From assembly GCF_020251205.1 (NCBI RefSeq), contig NZ_JAIWYX010000003.1, positions 361,605 through 425,604 on the forward strand: 64,000 bases of DNA. Direction: 5' to 3'. Position numbers and translations under genes: made by a program. This DNA is from Arthrobacter sp. M4 (GTDB taxonomy: Bacteria; Actinomycetota; Actinomycetes; Actinomycetales; Micrococcaceae). The notes beneath the pieces were generated by a model. It was not told where the DNA came from and searched no databases. It saw only the letters and a list, made by a program, of their open reading frames with translations. Position 1 is the first letter of the stretch. Every line of letters begins with the position of its first letter. Of this stretch, positions 43,256-51,659 are shown in pieces.

Positions 43256-44167
43256 CTAGGGCGCGCCGCCGCGCAGGATGAGTTCCTTGGCCAGGTTCCG
43301 GTAGGCGTCTGCGCCGACGTGGTTAGCCGCGTAGCTGGTGATTGGTTCCGCGGCGACCGTCGCGTCGGCGAACTTGATGGACCGCCGAATGACGGTTTCG
43401 AACACTTTGTCACCGAAGGCTTCCACCAGGCGCGAAATGACCTCACGGCTGTGGAGTGTGCGGGCGTCGTACATGGTGGCCAGGACGCCGTCCACTTGGA
43501 GGCGGGGGTTCAGGCGGTCCTGCACCTTGTCGATGGTCTCGACGAGGAGTGCCACGGCCCGCAGCGCGAAGAACTCGCAGATCAAGGGGATGATGACGCC
43601 GTGGGCCGCGGTGAGGGCGTTGACAGTGAGCAGTCCCAAGGACGGCTGGCAATCGATCAGCACCACGTCGTAGTCGTCCTCGATGCCCTTGAGTGCGCGA
43701 TCCAGGACCTGCTCGCGGGCGACCTCGTTGACGAGCTGCACTTCGGCAGCCGAAAGATCGATATTGGCGGGAAGCAGGTGGACGTTTTCGACGCCGGTCT
43801 TCTGGATGGCGTCACGGATGTCCACTTTGCGGTCCATCAGGACGTTGTAGACGGTGAGGTCCAGTTCGTGCGGATTGGCGCCGAGGCCGGCGGAAAGTGC
43901 GCCCTGGGGGTCGAAGTCGACCAAGAGGACGCGGCGGCCATATTCCGCGAGCGCTGCCGCAAGGTTGATGGTGGACGTGGTTTTTCCAACCCCGCCCTTC
44001 TGGTTCACCATGGCGATCACCCGTGCGGGGCCATGGCTGGACAACGGCGCGGGCTCGGGAAAGTCGCGCAGAGGACGGCCCGTGGGACCCATGATCGCGT
44101 CGTCCAGCTCAAGATCGACACCTTCAAGAGTTGCTGAACCCCGTTCGCTGCTCACGTATCTATCCAC
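43256..44167 (-). CDS. ParA-family chromosome partitioning ATPase
   Basis: A 303-residue ParA/Soj-like ATPase next to scpAB, the Rv1708 position. The deviant Walker A motif is NQKGGVGKTT at about 55-64, followed by VLLVDFDPQGALSAGLG and VLIDCQPSLGLLT. An N-terminal extension of about 45 residues (with GPTGRPLRDFPEP) precedes the core, as in other actinobacterial homologues. Start uncertain: GTG at 44167 and another GTG four codons later are equivalent and neither has a clear ribosome binding site. No parB is adjacent, so this is a second ParA-like protein linked to condensin rather than the origin ParA. Confidence 0.92.
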   Translation of the reverse strand: MDRYVSSERGSATLEGVDLELDDAIMGPTGRPLRDFPEPAPLSSHGPARVIAMVNQKGGVGKTTSTINLAAALAEYGRRVLLVDFDPQGALSAGLGANPHELDLTVYNVLMDRKVDIRDAIQKTGVENVHLLPANIDLSAAEVQLVNEVAREQVLDRALKGIEDDYDVVLIDCQPSLGLLTVNALTAAHGVIIPLICEFFALRAVALLVETIDKVQDRLNPRLQVDGVLATMYDARTLHSREVISRLVEAFGDKVFETVIRRSIKFADATVAAEPITSYAANHVGADAYRNLAKELILRGGAP

Positions 44168-44288
44168 ACTTTCGATGACGGTGATTTCCTGCTTCCGGCT
44201 CGAAGCCTGAGCGCTTGTTTCCCACCTAGGCTACAGGCCTCGACACGGTATTCGAGGGAACTTGACTTTCTCCGCCTTTTGAGCCTTT

Positions 44289-44311
44289 ACCTTCTAGTTG
44301 AAGTAGAAGGT
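44289..44311. promoter_or_regulatory. MerR-type dyad without an evident target gene
   Basis: ACCTTCTA (44289-44296) and TAGAAGGT (44304-44311) form perfect 8-bp arms around a 7-bp spacer. Size, spacing and the ACCTTC...GAAGGT ends match operators of metal- or redox-sensing MerR regulators such as CueR. On the plus strand TTTACC (44286-44291) would be the -35 of a 19-bp-spaced promoter, but no -10 follows and no plus-strand gene is present. It lies between parA and the end of dctA. Confidence 0.6.
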
Positions 44312-44342
44312 TGGCCTTGGCATGCCGGTCCGGGCACAGCGA

Positions 44343-44370
44343 AGGCGGGCATCCGGTGGGATGCCCGCCT
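44343..44370 (-). terminator. Terminator-like hairpin after dctA
   Basis: A perfect 12-bp stem, AGGCGGGCATCC (44343-44354) with GGATGCCCGCCT (44359-44370), lies about 40 bp after the dctA stop. The T tract is weak. Confidence 0.7.
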
Positions 44371-44408
44371 CTGTTCTGCTGCGCGGCGGCTTGCGGCCGC
44401 TGTGGCTC

Positions 44409-45734
44409 TTAGGCTGCTGCGGTTTCGCGTTCCGGAGCGTCGTGGCTGGTCAGCATGGTCCGTTCGTCGAACGGAACTTCGCCGGTCAGAACGCGACCGA
44501 CCTGCTCCCGGTCGATCTCCTTGACCCAGGTGCCGATGAGGATGGTGGCTACGGCGTTGCCGGTGAAGTTGGTCAGGGCGCGGGCCTCGGACATAAAGCG
44601 GTCGATGCCAACGATGATGCCAACCCCGCCAAGCAGTTCGGGCTTGTGGGCCTGCAGTCCGGCAGCCAGTGTTGCCAGGCCGGCGCCGGTGACGCCGGCT
44701 GCACCCTTGGAAGCGATGATCATGAAGACCAGCAGGGAAATCTGGGCTCCGAGGTCGAGCGGGGTGCCCATGGCGTTGGCCACGAAGAGCGAAGCCATGG
44801 TCAGGTAGATCGCGGTTCCGTCCAGGTTGAAGGAGTAGCCGGTGGGGACGGTGACGCCCACTACGGGCTTGGAGACACCCAGGTGCTCCATCTTGGCAAT
44901 GAGGCGGGGCAGCGCTGCCTCAGACGAAGAGGTGGAGAAGATGAGGAGGTACTCGCGGGCAAGGTACTTCATGAGCTTGAGGATGTTCACGCCGGCCACG
45001 ATCTGCAGCAGGCCGCCAAGGACCACGATGATGAAGATGGCGCAGGTGATGTAGAAGGCCAGCATCAGGGTGAACATGCTGACGATCGCCTGGACGCCGG
45101 TTGCGCCTACGACGGCGGCAATGGCACCGAATGCGCCGACGGGCGCCAGCCACATGATCATGATGAGGATACGGAAGACGAGTGCTTGTCCGTGGCGTAC
45201 GGCCTTAAGGATCGGCGTGCCCTGCGTGCCCATCCGCTGGAGGGCGAAACCGACAAGGATGGCCGCCAGGAGCGTGGGCAGGACAGGGATGTCACCGGGA
45301 ATGATGCCCAGGAGGAAGTCCACCGTGCTGTCAGTGGCTGCCTTCTTGTTGGGGTCGTAAGGAACCAGTTTGAGGCCCTCGCCGGGGTGGATGACGTTGC
45401 CGACCACCAGGCCGATGGCCAGTGCGAACGTGGACATCGCCAGGAAGTAGCCGAGGGCCAGTCCGCCCACTTTGCCAACCGTCGCAGCCTTCGCAATCGA
45501 GCCGATGCCGAGGACGATGGTGCAGAAGATCACGGGCGCGATCATCATCTTGATGAGCTTGATGAACCCGTCACCCAGGGGCTTGAGCGACTTGCCCACC
45601 TCCGGGAAGAGCAGGCCGACCACTGCGCCAAGAACGACGGCGGCAATGACAGCAATGTAGAGGTAGTGCGACTTGTCGAGTCCCTTGCGGGCGCCCTTGG
45701 CAAGTTCTGCCGACTCTCCTCGTTGAGAGGTCAT
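44409..45734 (-). CDS. dctA: C4-dicarboxylate transporter DctA (DAACS family)
   Basis: Proton or sodium symporter for succinate, fumarate and malate. The 441 residues contain eight membrane spans plus re-entrant loops. Motifs are VIFCTIVLGIGSIA, the serine-rich FSTSSSEAALPRL, PTGYSFNLDGTAIYLTMASLF and IASKGAAGVTGAG, which place it with DctA rather than the glutamate transporters. The ATG at 45734 is preceded by AAAAGGAGAAAG; an open frame far upstream is not used. It is divergent from a CitA/DcuS-type kinase gene, the usual arrangement for its regulators. The substrate is inferred from motif and context. Confidence 0.94.
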   Translation of the reverse strand: MTSQRGESAELAKGARKGLDKSHYLYIAVIAAVVLGAVVGLLFPEVGKSLKPLGDGFIKLIKMMIAPVIFCTIVLGIGSIAKAATVGKVGGLALGYFLAMSTFALAIGLVVGNVIHPGEGLKLVPYDPNKKAATDSTVDFLLGIIPGDIPVLPTLLAAILVGFALQRMGTQGTPILKAVRHGQALVFRILIMIMWLAPVGAFGAIAAVVGATGVQAIVSMFTLMLAFYITCAIFIIVVLGGLLQIVAGVNILKLMKYLAREYLLIFSTSSSEAALPRLIAKMEHLGVSKPVVGVTVPTGYSFNLDGTAIYLTMASLFVANAMGTPLDLGAQISLLVFMIIASKGAAGVTGAGLATLAAGLQAHKPELLGGVGIIVGIDRFMSEARALTNFTGNAVATILIGTWVKEIDREQVGRVLTGEVPFDERTMLTSHDAPERETAAA

Positions 45735-45804
45735 TGGTCTTTCTCCTTTTGGATACTCTGGGAGGCGCTGCGGTCCTTCGTCGCGACCACGTCGCCGGGC
45801 TTGT

Positions 45805-45841
45805 GTGATATCCATCATTCGGCAGGCCGTGACATGCATCA
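45805..45841. promoter_or_regulatory. Direct repeats between dctA and its two-component genes
   Basis: Two 13-bp copies, GTGATATCCATCA (45805-45817) and GTGACATGCATCA (45829-45841), differ at two positions and start 24 bp apart, about 70 to 110 bp before the dctA start. They may bind the CitB/DcuR-type response regulator encoded next door. Confidence 0.5.
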
Positions 45842-45939
45842 CTGTTGCGTTCATATTGGTCGCAGGCGCATGACGAAAAGCCGAGATCTGACCATCGGGG
45901 ACGCGGTGCCGCCAGTAGCAGCTGGAAGGAGGCCCGCAA

Positions 45940-47595
45940 TTGCAGGAAAGGAGTCGCGGCATCATCCGGAACTGGAGCATCGCTAGAAGGCTGTTCGTGG
46001 CCAATCTGCTGTTCTTCCTGGCCCTCACCGGCATCGTGGGAACGGCGGCGGTGCTCGACGCCCGGCAGCGGGCCTACGATGACGCAGGACGACGGATGCA
46101 CGCGGTAGCTGCCGCGATAGCGGCCAGCCCGCAGGTCCTGGAAGCAGCCGGCTCCGCGGACCCCTCGGCAAGGCTGCAGCCATACGCCCTCAAAGTCATG
46201 GCCGATGCCCAGGCTGACTTCATCACGATCATGGCCCCGGACCGTACCCGTTGGACGCACCCCAATCCCGACGAGATCGGCAAGCCCTATATCGGCACCA
46301 TTGAACCGGCACTCCGCGGCGAGGCATTCACGGAAGTGACGGCTGGGACACTCGGTCCGTCCGTGCGGACCATCGTTCCCGTCAAGGACGGCACGGGAAC
46401 GGTGCGCGCGCTGGTAGCTGCGGGAGTCACGGTGCGGACTGTCGACGTCGCACTGTCCAGCAGGCTGGCGGCGTTCGCCGTCGTGGCGGGAGCCCTGCTG
46501 GTTGGCGGCTCACTGGCCGCATGGGTCTTGGGCCGCTACCTACGCCGCGTCACGCGCGGCTGGGGTCCCGAGCAGCTGGCCCAGCTTTTCGCGTATTACG
46601 AATCCGTCCTGCATTCCGTCCGCGAGGGTGTGCTCCTGATTGACACCAAAGGCCGGGCTGTAATGTACAACGACCAAGCCGCCGAGTTGCTGGGGCTGCC
46701 ACGTTCCGAGACCCACCCCTCCCCGGAAAAGGCGCCAAGCCTCGCCGAACTACGGCTGGAAGGGAGCCTCAGGGCCCTCTTCGAATCCGGCCGAACGGCC
46801 CATGACGAGATCCACCTGACCGGTTCCCGTATCCTTGTGGTCAACCAGGCCCCGGCCGTCGGACCGCCACAAGGCGGCCGGCACCGGCCCGCCGTGTTCG
46901 GTCACGTGGCGACCATTCGAGACCGGACGGAAATCGAGGCGCTGGGAAGCGAACTGGAAACCATGCGGACGCTCTCCGATGCCCTGCGAGCGCAGACCCA
47001 TGAACACGCCAACCGGCTGCACATGATCGTCTCCCTCATGGAGCTCGGCCGCCCGGACGACGCGCTCGACTTTGCCACCAAGGACCTGGAGCTCAGCCAG
47101 CGGCTCACAGATGACATCCTTGGCGCGGTGGACGAGCCGGTGCTGTCCGCCCTCCTGATGGGAAAAGCGGCCGAGGCGCATGAACGTGGGATTGAACTGG
47201 AGGTGGATAGCTCAGGGACTCCACGGTTCGACCGGCTGGCGGCGCAAGATCTGGTGACGATCCTGGGCAACCTCCTCGACAACGCGATGGATGCGGCCGC
47301 GGATGCGCCCTCACCGCGCCGTGTATGGGCGCACGTTCGCGGAACGGCAAAGAGCGTCGAATTCACCGTACGCGACTCGGGCCACGGCATCGACCCGGCG
47401 TCCGTGGACGACATCCTCCAGTATGGGTTCAGCACCAAGGCCAATGGCTCGGGAGGCCGCGGGGTTGGTCTTGCACTCGTCCGGCAAGCCGTCAGCAGGC
47501 TGGGCGGTAGCATGGCCATCAGCAACCCGGGCGGCGCGCAGTTCGACGTCGTTTTACCCACCGACCCGCCCGCCGAGGGCGCTAAGGAAGACTGA
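45940..47595 (+). CDS. Sensor histidine kinase, CitA/DcuS family (C4-dicarboxylate sensing)
   Basis: A 551-residue membrane sensor. Membrane spans at about 18-40 and 177-198 flank an extracytoplasmic PAS-like sensor domain of about 135 residues. A cytoplasmic PAS domain (about 215-330) follows, then the SpoOB-type dimerisation helix ALRAQTHEHANRLH (presumed phospho-acceptor His354) and an HATPase domain with ILGNLLDNAMDA (N box), DSGHGID and GGRGVGLALV (G boxes). The TTG start is supported by a strong AAGGAGG 7 nt upstream. With the response regulator 2 bp downstream and dctA divergent, the ligand is probably a C4-dicarboxylate or citrate. Confidence 0.92.
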   Translation: MQERSRGIIRNWSIARRLFVANLLFFLALTGIVGTAAVLDARQRAYDDAGRRMHAVAAAIAASPQVLEAAGSADPSARLQPYALKVMADAQADFITIMAPDRTRWTHPNPDEIGKPYIGTIEPALRGEAFTEVTAGTLGPSVRTIVPVKDGTGTVRALVAAGVTVRTVDVALSSRLAAFAVVAGALLVGGSLAAWVLGRYLRRVTRGWGPEQLAQLFAYYESVLHSVREGVLLIDTKGRAVMYNDQAAELLGLPRSETHPSPEKAPSLAELRLEGSLRALFESGRTAHDEIHLTGSRILVVNQAPAVGPPQGGRHRPAVFGHVATIRDRTEIEALGSELETMRTLSDALRAQTHEHANRLHMIVSLMELGRPDDALDFATKDLELSQRLTDDILGAVDEPVLSALLMGKAAEAHERGIELEVDSSGTPRFDRLAAQDLVTILGNLLDNAMDAAADAPSPRRVWAHVRGTAKSVEFTVRDSGHGIDPASVDDILQYGFSTKANGSGGRGVGLALVRQAVSRLGGSMAISNPGGAQFDVVLPTDPPAEGAKED

Positions 47596-47597
47596 AC

Positions 47598-48305
47598 GTG
47601 ACTGACATCCGAGTGCTCGTCGTCGAAGACGAACCCGTAGCCGCCGATGCCCATGCCGTGTACGTGGGACGAGTGCCCGGCTTTTCCGTAGCAGGCACAG
47701 CCCCTGACGGCCAGTCTGCGCTGCGGCTGCTCGGCGAGTTCGCCGCGGCCGGCTCCCCCATTGACCTGGTGCTCCTGGACATGAACCTGCCGGACTTGCA
47801 CGGCCTTGATGTGGCACGTCGCATGCGGTCGTCAGGGTACTTCGCGGACATCATCGCCATCACGGCTGTGCGCGAGTTGAACATTGTCCGGAGCGCGGTA
47901 TCCATCGGTGTAGTGCAGTACCTCATCAAGCCCTTCACTTTCTCCACGTTCGCGGACAAATTGGCCAGCTACCGGACCTTCCGGGAACAGTTGGCCCCGT
48001 CCGCGTCGCCGAGGTACGGAGCGTCGCAGAGCGACGTCGACCAGGCGTTTGCCAGCCTGCGGGCACCCACTGAACTTCCGCTGCCAAAGGGGCTGTCGCC
48101 GTCGACCCTTGACGCCGTCAGGGAACTGATCAGCCGGCAGGCTGGCGCCGTGTCCGCCAACGAGGTCACGGAAGCGCTGGGGATGTCGCGCGTCACGGCC
48201 CGCCGTTACCTGGAGTATCTCGCCGATGCAGGTGTGGTCACCCGTTCCCCCCGCTACGGAACGCCAGGCCGCCCGGAGAATGAGTACCGCTGGAACAAGG
48301 CGTAG
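47598..48305 (+). CDS. Response regulator, CitB/DcuR family
   Basis: A 235-residue partner of the preceding kinase. The receiver domain has the acidic pocket VVEDEP, phospho-acceptor Asp61 in LLLDMNLPDLHG, and LIKPF with the conserved Lys. A C-terminal helix-turn-helix (GAVSANEVTEALGMSRVTARRYLEYLADAG) is of the CitB type. The GTG start is 2 bp after the kinase stop. It likely controls dctA on the other side of the kinase, where direct repeats lie in the promoter region. Confidence 0.93.
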   Translation: MTDIRVLVVEDEPVAADAHAVYVGRVPGFSVAGTAPDGQSALRLLGEFAAAGSPIDLVLLDMNLPDLHGLDVARRMRSSGYFADIIAITAVRELNIVRSAVSIGVVQYLIKPFTFSTFADKLASYRTFREQLAPSASPRYGASQSDVDQAFASLRAPTELPLPKGLSPSTLDAVRELISRQAGAVSANEVTEALGMSRVTARRYLEYLADAGVVTRSPRYGTPGRPENEYRWNKA

Positions 48306-48347
48306 CTGATTACCAGGTCCTTCTTCTCCATGCCCACGAAGCTGGAT

Positions 48348-48446
48348 TCAGGAACAGTTGCGGTCAAGGAACACGACGATCCCTTCAATGCGTATTGCGT
48401 CGATGGGCAGGTAGTTTCCCTCGAATGTGTATACATTAGGCCCCAT
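48348..48446 (-). CDS. Possible 33-codon or shorter small ORF of unknown function
   Basis: On the minus strand between the response regulator and gntR, an ATG at 48446 opens a 32-residue frame beginning MGPNVYTFEGNYLPIDAI and ending FLDRNCS. AGGGG lies 6 nt before the ATG, and the residue mix looks protein-like. The upstream palindrome of the gntR operator falls inside its first codons. I do not recognise it; it may be chance or a remnant of a longer gene. Confidence 0.22.
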   Translation of the reverse strand: MGPNVYTFEGNYLPIDAIRIEGIVVFLDRNCS

Positions 48447-48489
48447 TTTCAACCCCTGCTAGCACTTCTCGGGTTGCTGTGTATACACT
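48427..48489 (+). promoter_or_regulatory. gntR-prp operon promoter and paired GntR operators
   Basis: Two palindromes, GTGTATACAT (48427-48436) and GTGTATACAC (48479-48488), have centres 52 bp apart, about five helical turns. The second overlaps a -10 element TACACT (48484-48489) that is exactly 6 nt before the gntR ATG. This gives a leaderless promoter covered by a presumed GntR site, and the distant copy would allow DNA looping. Confidence 0.7.
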
Positions 48490-48495
48490 GACGTC

Positions 48496-49155
48496 ATGCG
48501 CGCTAGTGACCGTGCCTATTCGGCACTCAAGGAGGACATCCTGGAATGGCGCCTCCTCCCAGGCACAGTCCTAGCGGAAGTGGAGCAGTCCGAACGCCTC
48601 GGAGTGTCCCGGACGCCACTGCGGGAGGCCCTTGGCCGGCTCACCGCTGAAGGACTCGCGACGGCGGCAGGCGGCCGCGGCGTCGTCGTCACCGCCATCT
48701 CGCTGGAGGACATCGACGAACTCTTCGAGCTGCGGGAGACCCTGGAATGCAGGGCCGCGGCGCTCGCCGCCCAGCGCGGCGACCGGAGCGCTTTCCTTGA
48801 ACTTCACAGGGAGCTACTCAACGCCACCGAGCTCATCAACAGCAAAGATCCCGGCCGCCACGCCTACTACGCCCTCGTGGGCCGCCTCGACGAAGCCATC
48901 GATGGGGCCATTGCCAACTCCTACCTGGCCCAGGCCATGCGGTCCCTTCGCGTCCACCTTGTCCGCGTGCGTCGCCTGGCCTCCGACGACGACCAGCGGC
49001 TTCGTGCCGCAGCTGCGGAACACGCTTCGATCGCCGAAGCCATTGCGGCCGGCAATCCGCGGCTCGCCGAAGCCGCCACCGTTGTCCATTTGCACCGCAG
49101 CCTGACGCATTTGAAGGCAAGCCACAAACCCCATCAAAAGGAGTCCCATGGTTAA
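48496..49155 (+). CDS. GntR-family regulator (FadR/FCD type) of the propionate operon
   Basis: A 219-residue regulator. The N-terminal winged helix has [48 protein letters not shown] as its family block. The C-terminal FCD domain contains [17 protein letters not shown] and His residues typical of metal-ligand binding. It is the first gene of the prp operon; its stop overlaps the prpD start by 8 bases. The product probably represses its own leaderless promoter and is released by a metabolite of the methylcitrate cycle, a role taken by PrpR in mycobacteria. The ligand is not identifiable from sequence. Confidence 0.92.
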   Translation: MRASDRAYSALKEDILEWRLLPGTVLAEVEQSERLGVSRTPLREALGRLTAEGLATAAGGRGVVVTAISLEDIDELFELRETLECRAAALAAQRGDRSAFLELHRELLNATELINSKDPGRHAYYALVGRLDEAIDGAIANSYLAQAMRSLRVHLVRVRRLASDDDQRLRAAAAEHASIAEAIAAGNPRLAEAATVVHLHRSLTHLKASHKPHQKESHG

Positions 49156-50668
49156 GCAGCACCACGTCCGTGTTTACAAGAGCGAAGAGAACCTTGCCCG
49201 CGAGGAGCAGCTGGCGCACAAGATCGCGGTTGTGGCCGCCGACGCGGTGGACGTTGTCCCGGAGGTCACGGAGATGGTGATTAACCGGATTATCGACAAC
49301 GCCTCGGTTGCGGTGGCGTCGTTGAACAGGGCGCCGATCGTGGCGGCCCGGGCGCAGGCATTGACGCACGGCCCGTCGGCGAACGGCAAGGGCGCCCTGC
49401 TGTTCGGCATCGATGAGCGGGTGTCTCCCGAATGGGCCGCCTGGGCCAACGGCGTGGCGGTCCGCGAGCTGGATTACCATGACACGTTCCTGGCCGCGGA
49501 CTACTCCCACCCGGGTGACAACATCCCGCCGATCCTGGCCGTGGCCCAGCACGTCGGCTCCAGCGGCAAGGACCTGATCCGAGCTATCGCCACCGGGTAC
49601 GAGATCCAAGTGGACCTGGTCAAGGCCATCTGCCTGCACAAACACAAGATCGACCACGTCGCCCACCTTGGCCCATCCGCCACCGCCGGGATCGGCACCC
49701 TGCTCGGCCTGGACGTGGAGACGATTTTCCAGTCCGTGGGCCAGGCCCTGCACACCACCACCGCCACCCGGCAGTCCCGCAAAGGTGAGATCTCCACCTG
49801 GAAGGCCCACGCCCCTGCCTTCGCCGGGAAAATGGCCGTGGAATCCGCAGACCGGGCCATGCGCGGGCAGACCTCCCCGGTGCCGATCTACGAAGGCGAG
49901 GACGGGGTGATCGCGTGGCTGCTGGACGGACCGGACGCCTCCTACGAGGTACCGCTCCCGGAACCCGGGGAGGCCAAGCGCGCCATCCTGGATACCTACA
50001 CCAAGGAACACTCCGCCGAATACCAGGCCCAGGCCTGGATCGACCTCGCCCGCAAACTCCACCGCGAGCATCCCGAGACCTCAGACCCGAACAACGTCCG
50101 GTCCGTGCTGATCAAGACCAGCCACCACACCCACTACGTCATCGGCTCCGGCGCCAACGACCCGCAAAAATACGACCCCACCGCCTCCCGCGAGACCCTG
50201 GACCACTCCATCCCGTACATCTTCACCGTCGCCCTGCAGGACGGCGCCTGGCACCACGTTCACTCCTACGCCCCCGAACGCGCCGCCCGCCCGGACACGG
50301 TGGAACTGTGGCAGAAAGTCACCACCGTCGAAGACCCGGAATGGACCCGCCGCTACCACTCCCTGGACATAAACGAGAAAGCCTTCGGCGGCACTGTTGT
50401 CATCACACTCACGGATGGAACGGTGATCACGGACGAGATCGCCGTCGCCGACGCGCACCCCCTCGGTGCCCGGCCGTTCGCCCGGGAGCAGTACGTGAAC
50501 AAGTTCCGCACCCTCGCCGCCGGAATCGTCGAGGAAGCCGAAATCAACAGGTTCCTCGCCGCCGTCGACCGCCTCCCCGAACTGGGCCCCGGCGAACTGG
50601 ACCAACTGAACATCACCGCCGCCCCCGGAATCATCGACCCCACCAACGCACCCAAGGGCCTGTTCTGA
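49148..50668 (+). CDS. prpD: 2-methylcitrate dehydratase PrpD
   Basis: Iron-sulfur-free dehydratase of the MmgE/PrpD family that converts 2-methylcitrate to 2-methyl-cis-aconitate. The 506 residues include [38 protein letters not shown] and [22 protein letters not shown], which define the family. The ATG at 49148 is preceded by AAAGGAGTCCC and overlaps the gntR stop. Its stop and the prpB start share one base (TGATG). From about 49,900 onward nearly every codon ends in G or C, more than in the neighbouring genes. Confidence 0.96.
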   Translation: MVKQHHVRVYKSEENLAREEQLAHKIAVVAADAVDVVPEVTEMVINRIIDNASVAVASLNRAPIVAARAQALTHGPSANGKGALLFGIDERVSPEWAAWANGVAVRELDYHDTFLAADYSHPGDNIPPILAVAQHVGSSGKDLIRAIATGYEIQVDLVKAICLHKHKIDHVAHLGPSATAGIGTLLGLDVETIFQSVGQALHTTTATRQSRKGEISTWKAHAPAFAGKMAVESADRAMRGQTSPVPIYEGEDGVIAWLLDGPDASYEVPLPEPGEAKRAILDTYTKEHSAEYQAQAWIDLARKLHREHPETSDPNNVRSVLIKTSHHTHYVIGSGANDPQKYDPTASRETLDHSIPYIFTVALQDGAWHHVHSYAPERAARPDTVELWQKVTTVEDPEWTRRYHSLDINEKAFGGTVVITLTDGTVITDEIAVADAHPLGARPFAREQYVNKFRTLAAGIVEEAEINRFLAAVDRLPELGPGELDQLNITAAPGIIDPTNAPKGLF

Positions 50669-51585
50669 TGCTGTACTCCAAAACCACCCCCGAGCAGAAG
50701 CGGCTGAAGCTGCGCGAACTGCTCACCTCCGGGACCATCCAGCAGTTCCCCGGCGCGTTCAACCCGCTCTCCGCACGGCTGATCGAGGAAAAAGGCTTCC
50801 CCGGCGTCTACATCTCCGGCGCCGTCCTCGCCAACGACCTCGGCCTGCCCGACATCGGCCTCACCACCCTCACCGAAGTCGCCACCCGGGCCGGACAGAT
50901 CGCCCGGATGACCGAACTGCCCGCCCTGGTGGACGCCGACACCGGATTCGGCGAACCCATGAACGTCGCCCGCACCATCCAGGAACTCGAAAACGCCGGC
51001 CTGGCCGGCTGCCACATCGAAGACCAGGTCAACCCCAAACGCTGCGGCCACCTGGACGGAAAAAACGTCGTCGACCAGGACACCGCCACCCAACGGATCC
51101 GCGCCGCCGCCGACGCCCGACGCGACCCGAACTTCCTCATCATGGCCCGCACCGACATCCGCGCCACCGAGGACGGAGCAGCCGGGCTGCAGGCGGCGCA
51201 GGACAGGGCAAAAGCCCTCGTGAACGCCGGCGCCGACGCGATCTTCCCCGAAGCCATGGCCACCCTGGAGGAATTCCAGGCCATCCGCGACGCCGTCGAC
51301 GTGCCCATCCTCGCCAACATGACCGAGTTCGGCAAAAGCCAGCTCTTCACCACCGAACAACTGCAAAACATCGGCATCAACATCGTCATCTACCCCGTCA
51401 CACTTCTGCGCATTGCCATGGGCGCTGCAGAGCGTACGCTGGAATCGATTAAGGCCACCGGAACTCAGGAGGGACAGGTGCCTCAGATGCTCACCCGTTC
51501 CCGCCTCTACGACCTCGTGGACTACGAGGCCTACAACCACTTCGATACCAGCGTTTTCAACTTCCAGGTACCGGGGACCCGTTAG
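50668..51585 (+). CDS. prpB: Methylisocitrate lyase PrpB
   Basis: Cleaves 2-methylisocitrate to pyruvate and succinate. It is a 305-residue member of the isocitrate lyase/PEP mutase superfamily. DADTGFGEP and the active-site loop KRCGH (residues 124-128, catalytic Cys126) are complete; a metal-binding EDQ precedes the loop. The ATG at 50668 starts [12 protein letters not shown]; the frame is open far upstream inside prpD, an artefact of extreme third-position G/C. It uses that same very GC-rich codon set. Middle gene of the prpDBC operon. Confidence 0.96.
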   Translation: MLYSKTTPEQKRLKLRELLTSGTIQQFPGAFNPLSARLIEEKGFPGVYISGAVLANDLGLPDIGLTTLTEVATRAGQIARMTELPALVDADTGFGEPMNVARTIQELENAGLAGCHIEDQVNPKRCGHLDGKNVVDQDTATQRIRAAADARRDPNFLIMARTDIRATEDGAAGLQAAQDRAKALVNAGADAIFPEAMATLEEFQAIRDAVDVPILANMTEFGKSQLFTTEQLQNIGINIVIYPVTLLRIAMGAAERTLESIKATGTQEGQVPQMLTRSRLYDLVDYEAYNHFDTSVFNFQVPGTR

Positions 51586-51659
51586 GACCTGGACCAAGAG
51601 TCCAGTAACCGCAGCCCCGGCGCCCGGGGCACCGCGCACGAGGAACGAAGGAGTTCAGC

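Noticed and set aside
44322..45986. A 554-codon open frame on the plus strand opposite dctA
   Set aside because: It is antisense to a clear dctA, is made of low-complexity Asp/Glu/Gly/Gln-rich sequence and arises from third-position G/C bias of dctA.
48836..50071. Long minus-strand frame opposite gntR and prpD
   Set aside because: Shadow of highly GC3-biased genes; Gly/Arg/Val-rich translation without domains, no ribosome binding site.
49915..50667. Open extension of the prpB frame upstream into prpD
   Set aside because: The extension is Arg/Pro-rich junk in another frame of prpD; the ATG at 50668 gives a normal methylisocitrate lyase.
50353..51639. 428-codon minus-strand frame opposite prpD and prpB
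   Set aside because: Same cause; the plus-strand genes have full family motifs and operon overlaps.
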